Positions 9,683 to 18,296 of a stretch of DNA of 64,000 nucleotides are shown here, piece after piece. The notes under the pieces were generated by a model. That model searched no databases. It worked only from the letters and a program-made list of their open reading frames with translations, and had not been told where the DNA came from. Source of the DNA: WJMT01 sp964456985 (GTDB lineage: Bacteria > Acidobacteriota > Aminicenantia > Aminicenantales > Aminicenantaceae); assembly GCA_964456985.1 (NCBI GenBank), contig CAYWDH010000011.1, positions 1 to 64,000 of the forward strand. The letters run 5' to 3'. Within the stretch, counting starts at the first letter, position 1, and the number at the start of each line of letters is the position of its first letter. A program made the translations under genes and the position numbers.

Positions 9683-11078
9683 ATACAATATTGTCATTAT
9701 AGGAAGCGGATTATCAGGAATCGCCGCTGCAGATATTCTGGCCGATCATAATTTAAGCATTCTTCTCATCGACGAAAATATCCACATCGGCGGCCAGCTT
9801 TTAAGGAAAATCCCCGAAGACCTAGGAGAATACCCTTCGTACAAACCGGAAAAAATAAAAAGAATCGGATTTAACTTCATAGATAAAGTCAAAGAAAAGA
9901 AAATCACTCTAATGAACAAGACCATTCTCCAGGGAGTCTATAAAAACAATGAACTGCTGATCGAATACAACAGGGAAAAAACGTTCACTCTCAAATATGA
10001 TTTTCTTCTCTTTACCACAGGAGCAAGAGAAAGATTCCTTCCTTTTAAAGGATGGACCCTTCCTGGAGTCTATTCCACAGGAATGCTTCAGGTCCTTATT
10101 AAGAGTTCTGGCCTTCTACCTGCAAAGAAAATGCTGATGGCAGGCTCCGGATTGTTTCTGTTCGCAGCGGCTTATGAATACCTGAAAAACGGCGGAAAAC
10201 TCCTCGGCCTCTTGGAGCAGTCACCCTTCTGGAACAAAGTTAAATTTCTCCCTCAATTTCTCCATCAATCATCTAAATTTCTGGAAGGAGCGGGCTATAT
10301 ATCCAAAATACTGCTTTCCGGAGTGCCCGTAAAATTCCGGAGGCATGTCATAGAAGCGCGGGGTGAAAAAAGCCTGGAGGAAGTGGTCGTGGGAAAGCTT
10401 GACAAGCACGGCAAACCCATACACGGAACAGAGAAAATATATCAGACAGACGCCCTGGTTATCGGATACGGCTTTGTGCCGAACATCGAAGCCCCGCAGA
10501 TGGCAGGCTGCGAGCTGGAATATGCCAAAGAAAAAGGGGGCTGGACGGTTGTTGTGAACGAGCGCATGGAGACCAATATGGAAAACATCCTTGCAGCCGG
10601 GGAAATCACGGGTATAGGCGGCGCCAATAAATCTTTAAATGAAGGCAAGATCGCTGCATACTCCATACTGGAAAAACTCCAGTTAATGGATGAGGCAGAC
10701 CTGAACCCTCTTTTCAAAAAGCTTAAAAAAGAGAGAAAACACCATATGAGCTTTGTCAAATGCTTCAACTCTCTTTATCAAATCAAACAAAAAACAGTCC
10801 TCGAAATCCCGGACGATACCATTGTGTGCCGCTGTGAAAGCGTTGACATGAAAAGCATAAAGGATGCCATCAGCATAGGCTGTAATGACCCAAACGGCCT
10901 TAAAATGGCCACCCGCTGTACCATGGGCCAATGTCAGGGACGGACATGCGCTCCGGCTATCTATGACCTGCTCCAAATCCTGTGCGGCCTCACTCCGGAG
11001 GAAACCGGTCTGTTCTCTGTAAGGCCTCCCTTTAAACCCGTATCCATCAGCGCTTTGAACAAATCGAACAAATCCTGA
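9672..11078 (+). CDS. FAD/NAD-dependent oxidoreductase subunit with BFD-like C-terminus
   Basis: A 468-residue protein of the HcnB / opine-hydroxyproline dehydrogenase alpha type. GSGLSG near residue 11 is the FAD Rossmann motif; TTGARERFLPF and a second GSG motif (near 155) mark the second nucleotide site; GEITGIGG near 310 is the C-terminal FAD-contact motif. From about residue 385 there is a BFD-like [2Fe-2S] domain (CRCESV, then CTMGQCQGRTCAP). It overlaps the ferredoxin subunit gene. Together with the divergent DAO-type protein it forms a complete three-subunit set. It ends 21 bp before a convergent gene. Confidence 0.85.
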   Translation: MKDKYNIVIIGSGLSGIAAADILADHNLSILLIDENIHIGGQLLRKIPEDLGEYPSYKPEKIKRIGFNFIDKVKEKKITLMNKTILQGVYKNNELLIEYNREKTFTLKYDFLLFTTGARERFLPFKGWTLPGVYSTGMLQVLIKSSGLLPAKKMLMAGSGLFLFAAAYEYLKNGGKLLGLLEQSPFWNKVKFLPQFLHQSSKFLEGAGYISKILLSGVPVKFRRHVIEARGEKSLEEVVVGKLDKHGKPIHGTEKIYQTDALVIGYGFVPNIEAPQMAGCELEYAKEKGGWTVVVNERMETNMENILAAGEITGIGGANKSLNEGKIAAYSILEKLQLMDEADLNPLFKKLKKERKHHMSFVKCFNSLYQIKQKTVLEIPDDTIVCRCESVDMKSIKDAISIGCNDPNGLKMATRCTMGQCQGRTCAPAIYDLLQILCGLTPEETGLFSVRPPFKPVSISALNKSNKS

Positions 11079-11099
11079 TCAAACAGAACGTTATCACAC

Positions 11100-11609
11100 C
11101 TATCTTTCTGAAAGGATTCTTTTCTGGAGCTCTTTTGCCTCTGCCAGCAGTTCATCCAGCTTGTCAAAGATGATTCTGACCTTGATATTAGGAAGCTTTC
11201 TTTTCCCCTCCTGCTGGGAAGCGTAATTCAAGCTCAGGAATTTCCTGATCTCCTCTATGTCCATCAGCTTGTTTAAAAACTCATCTTGGATAAGTTCTTC
11301 TTCCAGCTCCTGTTCTTCCTCTGTTTTAGCAAGCATGTTGTACTCGTCTAGCAGGTTTTCCCTCCAGTTTTTATAATCAGATGTTACATATTCGGGAAGA
11401 GGCCCTAAAAGCCTTCTGGCATTTTTCATGGATTCTCTGAAAAAATCTTCCCCTTCACGCAGAAACCTTTTGGCTCTATAAAAGTTAGTCTGACTCTGTT
11501 GGGAATCCTTTTTCAAGATATTCTCAAATGCCTCTATGGCTTCCTTTAAAGACCGAAAACATTTAAGGGCCTTCGGATACACTAATTTTTCCGTATCTTT
11601 TGTTTCCAT
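11100..11609 (-). CDS. Uncharacterised helical protein
   Basis: A 169-residue cytoplasmic protein with no recognised family. It is highly charged and predicted almost entirely helical, with a Glu-rich patch (EEEQELEEELIQDEF) near residues 97-111 and coiled-coil-like heptads at both ends. It is the last gene of a minus-strand series after pfkA, 44 bp downstream, so it is probably co-transcribed. No catalytic motif is visible. The reading frame and ATG are credible because the codon use and composition match the neighbours. Confidence 0.6.
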   Translation of the reverse strand: METKDTEKLVYPKALKCFRSLKEAIEAFENILKKDSQQSQTNFYRAKRFLREGEDFFRESMKNARRLLGPLPEYVTSDYKNWRENLLDEYNMLAKTEEEQELEEELIQDEFLNKLMDIEEIRKFLSLNYASQQEGKRKLPNIKVRIIFDKLDELLAEAKELQKRILSER

Positions 11610-11653
11610 GCTGCTATACTCCCATCCTTTATCCAGAGAGGCTTCTCAATAAA

Positions 11654-12610
11654 TCAAGTTAAAATCTGGATCAATTCCATAAATCGAGAAAAATTTTCGC
11701 GTTTATACCGGACCGCATCCTTTAAAGGATAGACCACTGGTGCATCATTTCTCCAGCCTACAGCATGATGCCTTTTTCCCTGTAGGAGAGCATCCACTGC
11801 CGCTCTCCCCATTTTGGCTCCCAAAATCCTGTCAAAAGCACTGGGGCTTCCCCCTCTTTGAATATGTCCTATGACCGTAACCCGGACATCATCAATATGT
11901 TCTTTGAGTTCTTCTTCCAGGATTCTTGTCTTTCCCGATCCTTCGGCAATAATAATGATCCAGCTTTTTTTCCCTAATTTTCTGCCCTTCTGAACTTTTT
12001 CCAAAACACTGTCTATATCCTGTTTGATCTCCGGAATAATGACGTCTTCGGCTCCTCCTGCCAGGGCAGAGTGAACCGCGAGGGATCCGGACTCTCTTCC
12101 CATGACCTCAACCAGGAAAATTCGGTCCATGCTGTAAGCTGTATCCCTTATCTTGTCTATGGCATCCATAGCTGTGTTTAAGGCTGTGTCAAAGCCCAGT
12201 GTTTCCTGCGTACCGGCAATGTCATTATCTATTGTGGCCGGAATTCCAATGGCAGGGAAATCAAATTCCCTGTTAAACACCAGTGCCCCTTTATAAGAGC
12301 CGTTTCCGCCTATGACAACAAATCCCTCAATCTCGCTTTCAACCAGATTTTTGTACGCTTCTTTCCGTCCCGTTTTTTTTAAGAAATCCTCTGACCTGGC
12401 CGTTTTTAAAAACGTACCTCCGAGATTGATGATATTGCTGACATCCCGTCTTCCCAGCTCGATGAAGACCTTATTGACCAGCCCCTGGTATCCGTGAGAT
12501 ACCCCTACTACTGAAAGCCCCTGGGATAAGGCATACCTCACCACACTCCTTATGGCGCTGTTCATTCCCGGCGAGTCGCCGCCTGAGGTCAAAATAGCGA
12601 TTCTCTTCAT
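11654..12610 (-). CDS. pfkA: 6-phosphofructokinase with Asn at position 103
   Basis: A 318-residue protein of the short bacterial type, which phosphorylates fructose 6-phosphate in glycolysis. GGDSPGMN (residues 10-17) is the phosphate-binding loop; TIDND supplies the catalytic base Asp; VEVMGRESG and GHIQRGGSP contact fructose 6-phosphate. The nucleotide loop reads GGNGS (101-105) where E. coli PfkA has GGDGS. Gly104 is kept, which in this family favours ATP over pyrophosphate, but the Mg-associated Asp103 is Asn. The codon is AAC, so this is not a borderline reading. It lies 48 bp after the racemase-like lipoprotein gene. Confidence 0.9.
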   Translation of the reverse strand: MKRIAILTSGGDSPGMNSAIRSVVRYALSQGLSVVGVSHGYQGLVNKVFIELGRRDVSNIINLGGTFLKTARSEDFLKKTGRKEAYKNLVESEIEGFVVIGGNGSYKGALVFNREFDFPAIGIPATIDNDIAGTQETLGFDTALNTAMDAIDKIRDTAYSMDRIFLVEVMGRESGSLAVHSALAGGAEDVIIPEIKQDIDSVLEKVQKGRKLGKKSWIIIIAEGSGKTRILEEELKEHIDDVRVTVIGHIQRGGSPSAFDRILGAKMGRAAVDALLQGKRHHAVGWRNDAPVVYPLKDAVRYKRENFSRFMELIQILT

Positions 12611-12658
12611 CTTCAGTTAATCTGATATCAGATTATGGTGTTAGAGTCAACAAAATCA

Positions 12659-14158
12659 TCAATTTGTATTGAAAAGAAGAGCATAGATATCCGGAAGACT
12701 GCTCTGTATTTTCAATAAAAGGGCCTCCGGCAGGTGCTTCTTTTGCAAAGGAACTCTCTTGACATAAAGAAAGGAGCTGTTGATGTCCCGTCCGTATTTA
12801 TAATCAACAGGAAACTCCCCTGCGGAATCGATCCGGATGGAATCCAGCAATGGGTTCGGAACGGATAGGAAAAACCGGCTTTCGCTGTTCTTGTTCCGGC
12901 CGAAAAGATTGTTCTCTCGGAAATAAAGATAAAGGCTCACGGCTTCTGCCTCTGCAGGGTCAATGATGTGGATCTCTTCCGGAATGATATCCCTGTATTT
13001 CTCGTTAAAAGATCTGAGAAAAAGAAAATGATCCCTGAATTCCTGCTCAAAGAGCGGATAATGGGTGCATCCGAGGATAACGGATCTGATCCTCCCTGTC
13101 TCTCCTCTCTCCAGGGCCTCTGTGACCAGGCTTGTCACATAGTACTTTATATAGTTTTCAACGGAATTGAGTTCCACGGTGATGATGTTCCTCTCCTCAT
13201 CCCTTTCCAAAAGCAGTCCATCTCCAGTATCAAAATGGTATTCTTCCCAGAGGGAAAGATCTATGGAATAGACAGGATGGCCTATTCCCGGACCCTGATA
13301 AAGACCGGATCCCCTGACATCGGCTGTATCAGGTATAATATAAGCCGGATCTCCGTCTACTGCGCCGGCCAATCCGAAACACGGCTGCTGCAGTATGTTG
13401 ACTTCTTTAATACCTCTTGCCGAAAAATATTTTTTGAGTGCCCTGGAATACCCTCCGGAACTGCAGGTCCCTTCCGTGGCAAAAACAGCCACCGTATCCA
13501 TTGTATCCGCATCATAGAGCTGAACAGCCTCTTTGGCTCCGGCATCTATGATTCCAATAGCCTTCATATCCGATCCCCAATCTTTGAGTACCTGTTCCAC
13601 GAGCTCAAATCCGTAAGCCGTGGCTGTATTGCAGGCTATGACAATGGCTTTGACCGGTAGTTTTTCACCTGTCGGGGATTTTTCCTCCGGAGAGGCATAA
13701 TATCTATCTCCCAAAAGAAACCGGACATCCTTGATGATCAATTCTTTAAGAAAATCGGTTTTTCCTTCGGACGGATACCTTCCGTAAGGCATATTGGCCC
13801 TATCCCCCAGATAAACGAACTTCTCTGAAATAAAATCAGGAATCCCGTCACTGCCTCGCTCATGGGTACGGTTATCAAACGCATCCAGCCGGATAATGGC
13901 ATTCAATACGGTCAGCCCTCCTGTCCCGGAATCAAAAACGCCTATGGGTAAAGGATCCCGATCTTGGGGGTATTCGCTAAAGTCAATATAAAACGGACTG
14001 TTTTGATCCGAGCTTATCTCAGATATCAAGCTCAATTTCTCTGAACCGGAGGTGAGCTTATTGTCCTGCTTTTTAACGGAGGACGAACAGGAAGAAAAAA
14101 GAGCGGCTACAAGAAGCGCAAAAATCAAAAAACATCCTTTACCCTTTCTATGTTTCAT
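12659..14158 (-). CDS. Lipoprotein with a glutamate-racemase (MurI-like) domain
   Basis: A 499-residue protein with a lipoprotein-type signal: basic start, hydrophobic core, then FSSC with Cys24 as the candidate lipidation site. The mature part carries the glutamate-racemase signature set: FDSGTGGLTVL, GDRANMPYG, IACNTATAYG (first catalytic Cys) and LGCTHYPLF (second catalytic Cys). Normal MurI is cytoplasmic and about 260-280 residues; this one has long insertions and about 90 extra C-terminal residues, and is predicted to sit outside the cytoplasm. Both catalytic cysteines are intact, so racemase activity on a periplasmic amino acid is plausible but unproven. It is 14 bp downstream of tricorn protease 2, suggesting a link with peptide or cell-wall amino-acid turnover. 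Confidence 0.8.
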   Translation of the reverse strand: MKHRKGKGCFLIFALLVAALFSSCSSSVKKQDNKLTSGSEKLSLISEISSDQNSPFYIDFSEYPQDRDPLPIGVFDSGTGGLTVLNAIIRLDAFDNRTHERGSDGIPDFISEKFVYLGDRANMPYGRYPSEGKTDFLKELIIKDVRFLLGDRYYASPEEKSPTGEKLPVKAIVIACNTATAYGFELVEQVLKDWGSDMKAIGIIDAGAKEAVQLYDADTMDTVAVFATEGTCSSGGYSRALKKYFSARGIKEVNILQQPCFGLAGAVDGDPAYIIPDTADVRGSGLYQGPGIGHPVYSIDLSLWEEYHFDTGDGLLLERDEERNIITVELNSVENYIKYYVTSLVTEALERGETGRIRSVILGCTHYPLFEQEFRDHFLFLRSFNEKYRDIIPEEIHIIDPAEAEAVSLYLYFRENNLFGRNKNSESRFFLSVPNPLLDSIRIDSAGEFPVDYKYGRDINSSFLYVKRVPLQKKHLPEALLLKIQSSLPDIYALLFNTN

Positions 14159-14172
14159 GTGCAGGTGCTCGA

Positions 14173-17100
14173 TTATTTTTTCTCTTTTATGAGATCATTG
14201 ATAACGCTTATGGCTTTTTCAAGCTGGGGATCCGCACCGCTTAATTCATTATTCAGGTCATTAACCACTTCAATATCCGGCTTAACTCCCCCGCTTGTCT
14301 CCAGGTCCTTTCCGTCAAGGGTGAAACATCCCCAGAAAGGCAGTCTGAAATAAGCTCCGTTCATCAATCCTGCTCCGGTCGTGAAGATCAACCAGCCGTA
14401 AGTGGTGTTTCCGATAACAGGTCCTCTGTCAAGGGCTTTAAAACCATTCGCTGTCATCTCTCCGTCACTGAGTGTCACTTCATTAACCAGAAGCACTATG
14501 GGTTTGTCTTCGAATCCATAGGATGATTGAGGCGTCTCAGAAAGGCCTCTTATCTTCCACTTCGCATAAACAGGCTTTGTGAGAGCCTGTAAGACCCTGT
14601 CATGAACATTTCCGCCAAAATTATAGCGCAGGTCCAGTATCAATCCTTTCCTCGGCACAGCGTCCCTCTCGAGCTCTTTGAGAAATCTTTCCAGGTCTCC
14701 CCAGCCCATGGCCCGCATATATATATAAGCTATCTTATCATCCGTATTTTTCTTTACATAATCACGCCGGCTGTCTATCCACTCCTCTAAAACGAGCCGG
14801 CTTTCCCGTCCGGCAGAGATCGGTTCGACCGAGACTTTCTTTTCTTCGCCCGCCTTGTCTTTCTTAAAACTCAGTACGATCCTCTTCCCTATCTTTCCGT
14901 TAAAAAGCTTCCATATGTTTTCCTGAGCTTTGACACTCTGCCCGTTTACGGATACCAGCTCATCCCCTTGAGATATCTCTTCTCTGTAAAAGTACAATGG
15001 ACCGTCCTTTATGATTCGCTTCAAAAAGACCTTACCCTCAGCTAAATCCCACTCGGCTCCGACATGGGCGCTCGGCTCCTCTGTCCTTAGTCCCATGGTC
15101 CCTCTTATTCCGGAATGAGAGGAATTGAGATATCCGATCATTTCATTGGCATAATCATAAAAATCTCTGTCCTCCCGCACCTGTTGAAGCACAGGCTTAA
15201 ATTTTTCATAGAGCCCGTCCCAATCAACATTGTGGAGTTTCTCATCATAATAATAGTGCTTCAGCGTATAGTAGACCTCTCCCAGCATCTGTTCGTATTC
15301 ATCGACCTTATCCACTTTAATATCCACATCAAAAGACACCCTTTCGCTCTTGCTTGATTTTAAGTTTATTCTTCCAATATTTCCGGAACTCAGATAATAC
15401 AGATATTCTCCGCCTTTACGGCACTGAAGACTTCTCGGATATCTGATGGCGGGCATAAACGGTTCGAACTTCCCTCTTTCTTCCTTTTTCAGGCTGGTCT
15501 TCCATAAATGATACGTCCCGTCCGTATCTGACACGAAATAGACTGTTTCCTTATCCACAGGAGAGATCACAAAGGCACTATCATCACCCAGACTGTTCGT
15601 TATCCTCTTGGTCTGCCTTTCTATGTCTTCCATATCAAAAACGACCTTGGGTTCTTCCTTATCCTTCTCCTCTTTGTCTTTCTTCTTCTCGTCTTCTTTA
15701 TCTTTATCCTCGGCCTTAAAAAGCTCCTCGAATTTATCTTCCTTGAATTCGGGTTTTTCAGGGGCAAAATCAACTCTATAGATATCCCATTTCCCCGTGA
15801 ATTCAGGAAAGCTGTGCCCGAAACGGTTGGATGAGAACAGCATGAACTTGCAGTCCTGAGACCAGTAAGGGCTTCCTTCATCATAAGCCGTATCAGTAAG
15901 AAGAATCTTCTGTTTCGAATTGATATCAACGGCAAAAATATCCGAATTGCTGTTTCTTTGAGGGACAACAGCCAGATAGGCACTGTCCGGAGACCAGACG
16001 AACACATCGCCAAAACGGCCTCCAAAATCCCCCTCTATAAGCAGGTGGTCATCTTTTTTGTCAGAACTGATGAGTCTTATCTGTTTTTTCCCTCTGTAAT
16101 AAGCAATCCATTTCCCGTCCGGGGAAAAAGTGGGCAGCAGCTCATCCTCGAGGCTTGAAACCAGGAGTTCCGGTTCCTCGTCTCCCAGCGCTGAAACAAG
16201 ATATATATCAGGATTGGCGTTTTTATCACAAATATACACCAAAAAGCGGCTGTCCTTATCCCAGTTGATCTGTTTTTCCCTCCATGGAGTCCGGGTGATA
16301 TTGCGCGCAAATCCCCCCTTACTTGCCATGACAAAGATATCTCCCCGCACCACAGCCGCTATCTTTTTTCCGTCCGGAGAGATTCTGTATTCGGAAACAG
16401 ACGCTTCTTTGTAATGAAAAGTCCTGCTGTTTTTTGTCTCACTGGGCGCACTGATTTTAACAGGGTGGGATTCGCCTTTTTCCAGGTCTGTTATCCATAA
16501 TCCGAAATCTCTTTCATAGACCGATAAAGCGACATCATCCGCTATGGAGAGCCATTTTATATCTCCCTCTTTAAAGTGTGTGACAGGGGTCAAACCGGTT
16601 CCGTCTTTTCCTACGGACCAGATGTTCTTGTTATTGTATTGCCTGTCACTGACGAAATATATTGTTCCTTCGGAAGGGCCCCAGTGAGGCCAAAAACAGT
16701 TGCTCTGGTCCGAGATTACAAGTTCCGCCTGTTTTGTATCGAATCCTTTTCTCCAGATCTCGGATGTGTTGGAACCCCGGTAGCCCCTTCTCCACCAATA
16801 CCCGTTCTCCATTCCTAATGAAAAGACATATTTCTGTCCATCCGGAGACAGATCCGCATAATAAGGCCAGCTCCAGTAAGTATCAAGGATAGGATAAGCA
16901 TTCCCTCCCTGCAGGGAAATCTTAAAAAGGCTTGAAGAAGAGGAACGGCCTGAATGAAAAATGACCCAATTTCCATCCGGAGAGATGTCATTTCCCACAT
17001 CACCTGCCGAATGATACGTAAGGCGCCTGGGCACTCCTCCTTCCGAATCTATGACATAGATATCATCATTCCCGTTTCGGTTTGAGGTAAAAACCAGCTG

Positions 17101-17340
17101 CTTTCCATCCGGGGTCCACAAAGGCTTGTAATCATAGGCTATATGGTCAGTAATCCTCCGGGCATCCCCTCCTTTTGAGGAAACAACCCAGATATCCCCC
17201 ATATAAGAAAAAGCAATCATGCTCCCGTCATTGGAAAGAGCCGGATACCTGAGACCTATAAGTTCTTCGGAATACACAGATCCCGAAAACATCACCGCAC
17301 CTAATAAAACTAAAATCCATATAAGACTTTTTTTCTTCAC
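14173..17340 (-). CDS. Secreted tricorn-type serine protease 2
   Basis: A 1,055-residue protein with a signal peptide from a GTG start preceded by AAGGGG. Residues about 30-560 form TolB-like and second propellers with repeated SPDG motifs; an acidic/basic linker (rich in DKEDEKKKDKEE) separates them from the tricorn core. The core has SSHSG (candidate catalytic His), a PDZ-like segment with GDELVSVNGQ, and VTLSDGE near residue 957 (candidate nucleophile Ser). It is the first gene of a probable operon with the racemase-like lipoprotein, pfkA and a helical protein. It is clearly paralogous to tricorn 1 but diverged at the nucleophile loop (LSDGE against GSGGD). Confidence 0.9.
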   Translation of the reverse strand: MKKKSLIWILVLLGAVMFSGSVYSEELIGLRYPALSNDGSMIAFSYMGDIWVVSSKGGDARRITDHIAYDYKPLWTPDGKQLVFTSNRNGNDDIYVIDSEGGVPRRLTYHSAGDVGNDISPDGNWVIFHSGRSSSSSLFKISLQGGNAYPILDTYWSWPYYADLSPDGQKYVFSLGMENGYWWRRGYRGSNTSEIWRKGFDTKQAELVISDQSNCFWPHWGPSEGTIYFVSDRQYNNKNIWSVGKDGTGLTPVTHFKEGDIKWLSIADDVALSVYERDFGLWITDLEKGESHPVKISAPSETKNSRTFHYKEASVSEYRISPDGKKIAAVVRGDIFVMASKGGFARNITRTPWREKQINWDKDSRFLVYICDKNANPDIYLVSALGDEEPELLVSSLEDELLPTFSPDGKWIAYYRGKKQIRLISSDKKDDHLLIEGDFGGRFGDVFVWSPDSAYLAVVPQRNSNSDIFAVDINSKQKILLTDTAYDEGSPYWSQDCKFMLFSSNRFGHSFPEFTGKWDIYRVDFAPEKPEFKEDKFEELFKAEDKDKEDEKKKDKEEKDKEEPKVVFDMEDIERQTKRITNSLGDDSAFVISPVDKETVYFVSDTDGTYHLWKTSLKKEERGKFEPFMPAIRYPRSLQCRKGGEYLYYLSSGNIGRINLKSSKSERVSFDVDIKVDKVDEYEQMLGEVYYTLKHYYYDEKLHNVDWDGLYEKFKPVLQQVREDRDFYDYANEMIGYLNSSHSGIRGTMGLRTEEPSAHVGAEWDLAEGKVFLKRIIKDGPLYFYREEISQGDELVSVNGQSVKAQENIWKLFNGKIGKRIVLSFKKDKAGEEKKVSVEPISAGRESRLVLEEWIDSRRDYVKKNTDDKIAYIYMRAMGWGDLERFLKELERDAVPRKGLILDLRYNFGGNVHDRVLQALTKPVYAKWKIRGLSETPQSSYGFEDKPIVLLVNEVTLSDGEMTANGFKALDRGPVIGNTTYGWLIFTTGAGLMNGAYFRLPFWGCFTLDGKDLETSGGVKPDIEVVNDLNNELSGADPQLEKAISVINDLIKEKK

Positions 17341-17385
17341 TTCATTCCCCTTTCATAAATTATTTAACAAAAATACAGAACAGAA

Positions 17386-17413
17386 TTAATAGCCTTGACG
17401 ATGAACGAGTCAA
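17386..17413 (-). promoter_or_regulatory. Possible promoter for the tricorn 2 operon
   Basis: On the minus strand TTGACT (17413-17408) and TATTAA (17391-17386) are 16 bp apart, 46 bp upstream of the GTG start. Spacing and position are acceptable; the match is moderate. Confidence 0.35.
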
Positions 17414-17416
17414 AGC

Positions 17417-17462
17417 TGATGTGTCATTGCGAACGACCGTAAGGGAGTGAGGCAATCTCAGC
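17417..17462. repeat. REP-like dispersed repeat unit
   Basis: The segment begins GTCATTGCGAACGA and ends GAGGCAATCTC, so ATTGC and GCAAT arms flank a short GC-rich centre. This layout resembles the GTCATTGCGAG...GCAATCTC repeats scattered between genes in many environmental bacteria. Only one copy is seen here, directly beyond the stop codon of the cold-shock gene. Confidence 0.5.
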
Positions 17463-17467
17463 CCCGC

Positions 17468-17671
17468 TCAGGCTTTCGTCACATTTTTAGCCACAAGGCC
17501 GCGTTCGTTTTCTTCTATATCAAAATTGACTTCTTCTCCCTCTGTGAGTGTTTTAAAACCGGGCATGGCAATGGAGGAATAGTGAACAAAAATGTCCTTA
17601 TCCTGCCCCTCCTGTTCAATAAATCCATACCCTCTCTCATCACTAAACCATTTCACAATTCCTTTAGCCAA
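17468..17671 (-). CDS. Cold-shock domain protein
   Basis: A 67-residue single OB-fold protein of the CspA family. It has the KWF start, RNP1 (GYGFI) and RNP2 (IFVHY), and the EGEEVNFDIE strand. Such proteins bind single-stranded nucleic acid and act as RNA chaperones. The start codon is TTG, fixed by an ideal AGGAGG site 8 bp upstream and by the conserved family N-terminus. It is monocistronic with a strong promoter and a leader of about 150 nt, as in classical cold-shock genes. Confidence 0.95.
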   Translation of the reverse strand: MAKGIVKWFSDERGYGFIEQEGQDKDIFVHYSSIAMPGFKTLTEGEEVNFDIEENERGLVAKNVTKA

Positions 17672-17827
17672 GACTTAAACCTCCTTACGTTTTATAAGCA
17701 CATACCTGTTGATAAAACGAATGAACATTGGAAAAAATTAATCCTGTGTTTTTAATTCCATGGCGAGACTTACTTTTTTGGTGGGACTTTTCTCATTAAA
17801 AACTCAAAACTCTCATTACTCTCTAGT

Positions 17828-17856
17828 CTTATAGCACAGGAAAAATCAATTGTCAA
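17828..17856 (-). promoter_or_regulatory. Strong promoter and long leader of the cold-shock gene
   Basis: On the minus strand TTGACA (17856-17851) and TATAAG (17833-17828) are exactly 17 bp apart. A start near 17821 gives a leader of about 150 nt before the TTG codon, about the length of the temperature-sensing leaders of cspA-type mRNAs. The leader's fold was not computed. Confidence 0.6.
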
Positions 17857-17932
17857 AACTATTTTCCCCTGGAAATAATGAAAAATGGAGTGTTTTTATA
17901 TAAGGATATTAAAAAAATTTTAAAATAGAGCC

Positions 17933-18028
17933 ATGGATATCACCTCTGGTATCATTGCAGTGATTCAATCTTCGCCTCCTCAAGCTCAGCTCTCCATAGC
18001 CGCTGAGGAACAATCCGAGTATATTTAA
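17933..18028 (+). other. Doubtful 31-codon reading frame in the 625-bp gap after the cold-shock gene
   Basis: This frame has no convincing ribosome site and matches no family I know. It could be a decayed gene end left by the recombination that placed the repeat just downstream. Apart from this frame, the cold-shock promoter/leader and the first promoter repeat, the gap 17672-18296 shows nothing. Confidence 0.15.
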
Positions 18029-18082
18029 AACTCTAATTCCTTACTTCTGGGGCAAGGGAAAGCTCTATTCTTACTGAACATC

Positions 18083-18172
18083 ACTAATTCTCATTTCTGT
18101 TGGATTTTGTTGACCAGATGTGTTTTTTGTTTGTATTATAATCAAAAGAATTGCTTTGAGGGCAGAAATTCT
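18083..18172 (+). repeat. Promoter-bearing IS91-derived repeat, copy 1
   Basis: The most diverged copy. TTGACC (18110-18115) and TATTAT (18134-18139) are 18 bp apart, as in every other promoter-carrying copy. The following GAGGGCAGAAATTCT matches the downstream module, but its ATG is lost. It stands 158 bp before the YncE-like lipoprotein gene and points at it. Confidence 0.65.
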
Positions 18173-18296
18173 ATAAAGAGGATCGGCATACGTTTCTTTA
18201 GAAAAATAAAGATTTGAAAACTCTATATTTAAATCAGATAAAACTCAAAGCGGAGAAGAGTAGAATAAAAAAAAATAAAAAAAAGGAGTAATTAAA

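Noticed and set aside
12968..13660. Plus-strand reading frame of 230 codons inside the racemase-like lipoprotein gene.
   Set aside because: The minus-strand frame carries the full MurI motif set; the plus frame is its shadow.
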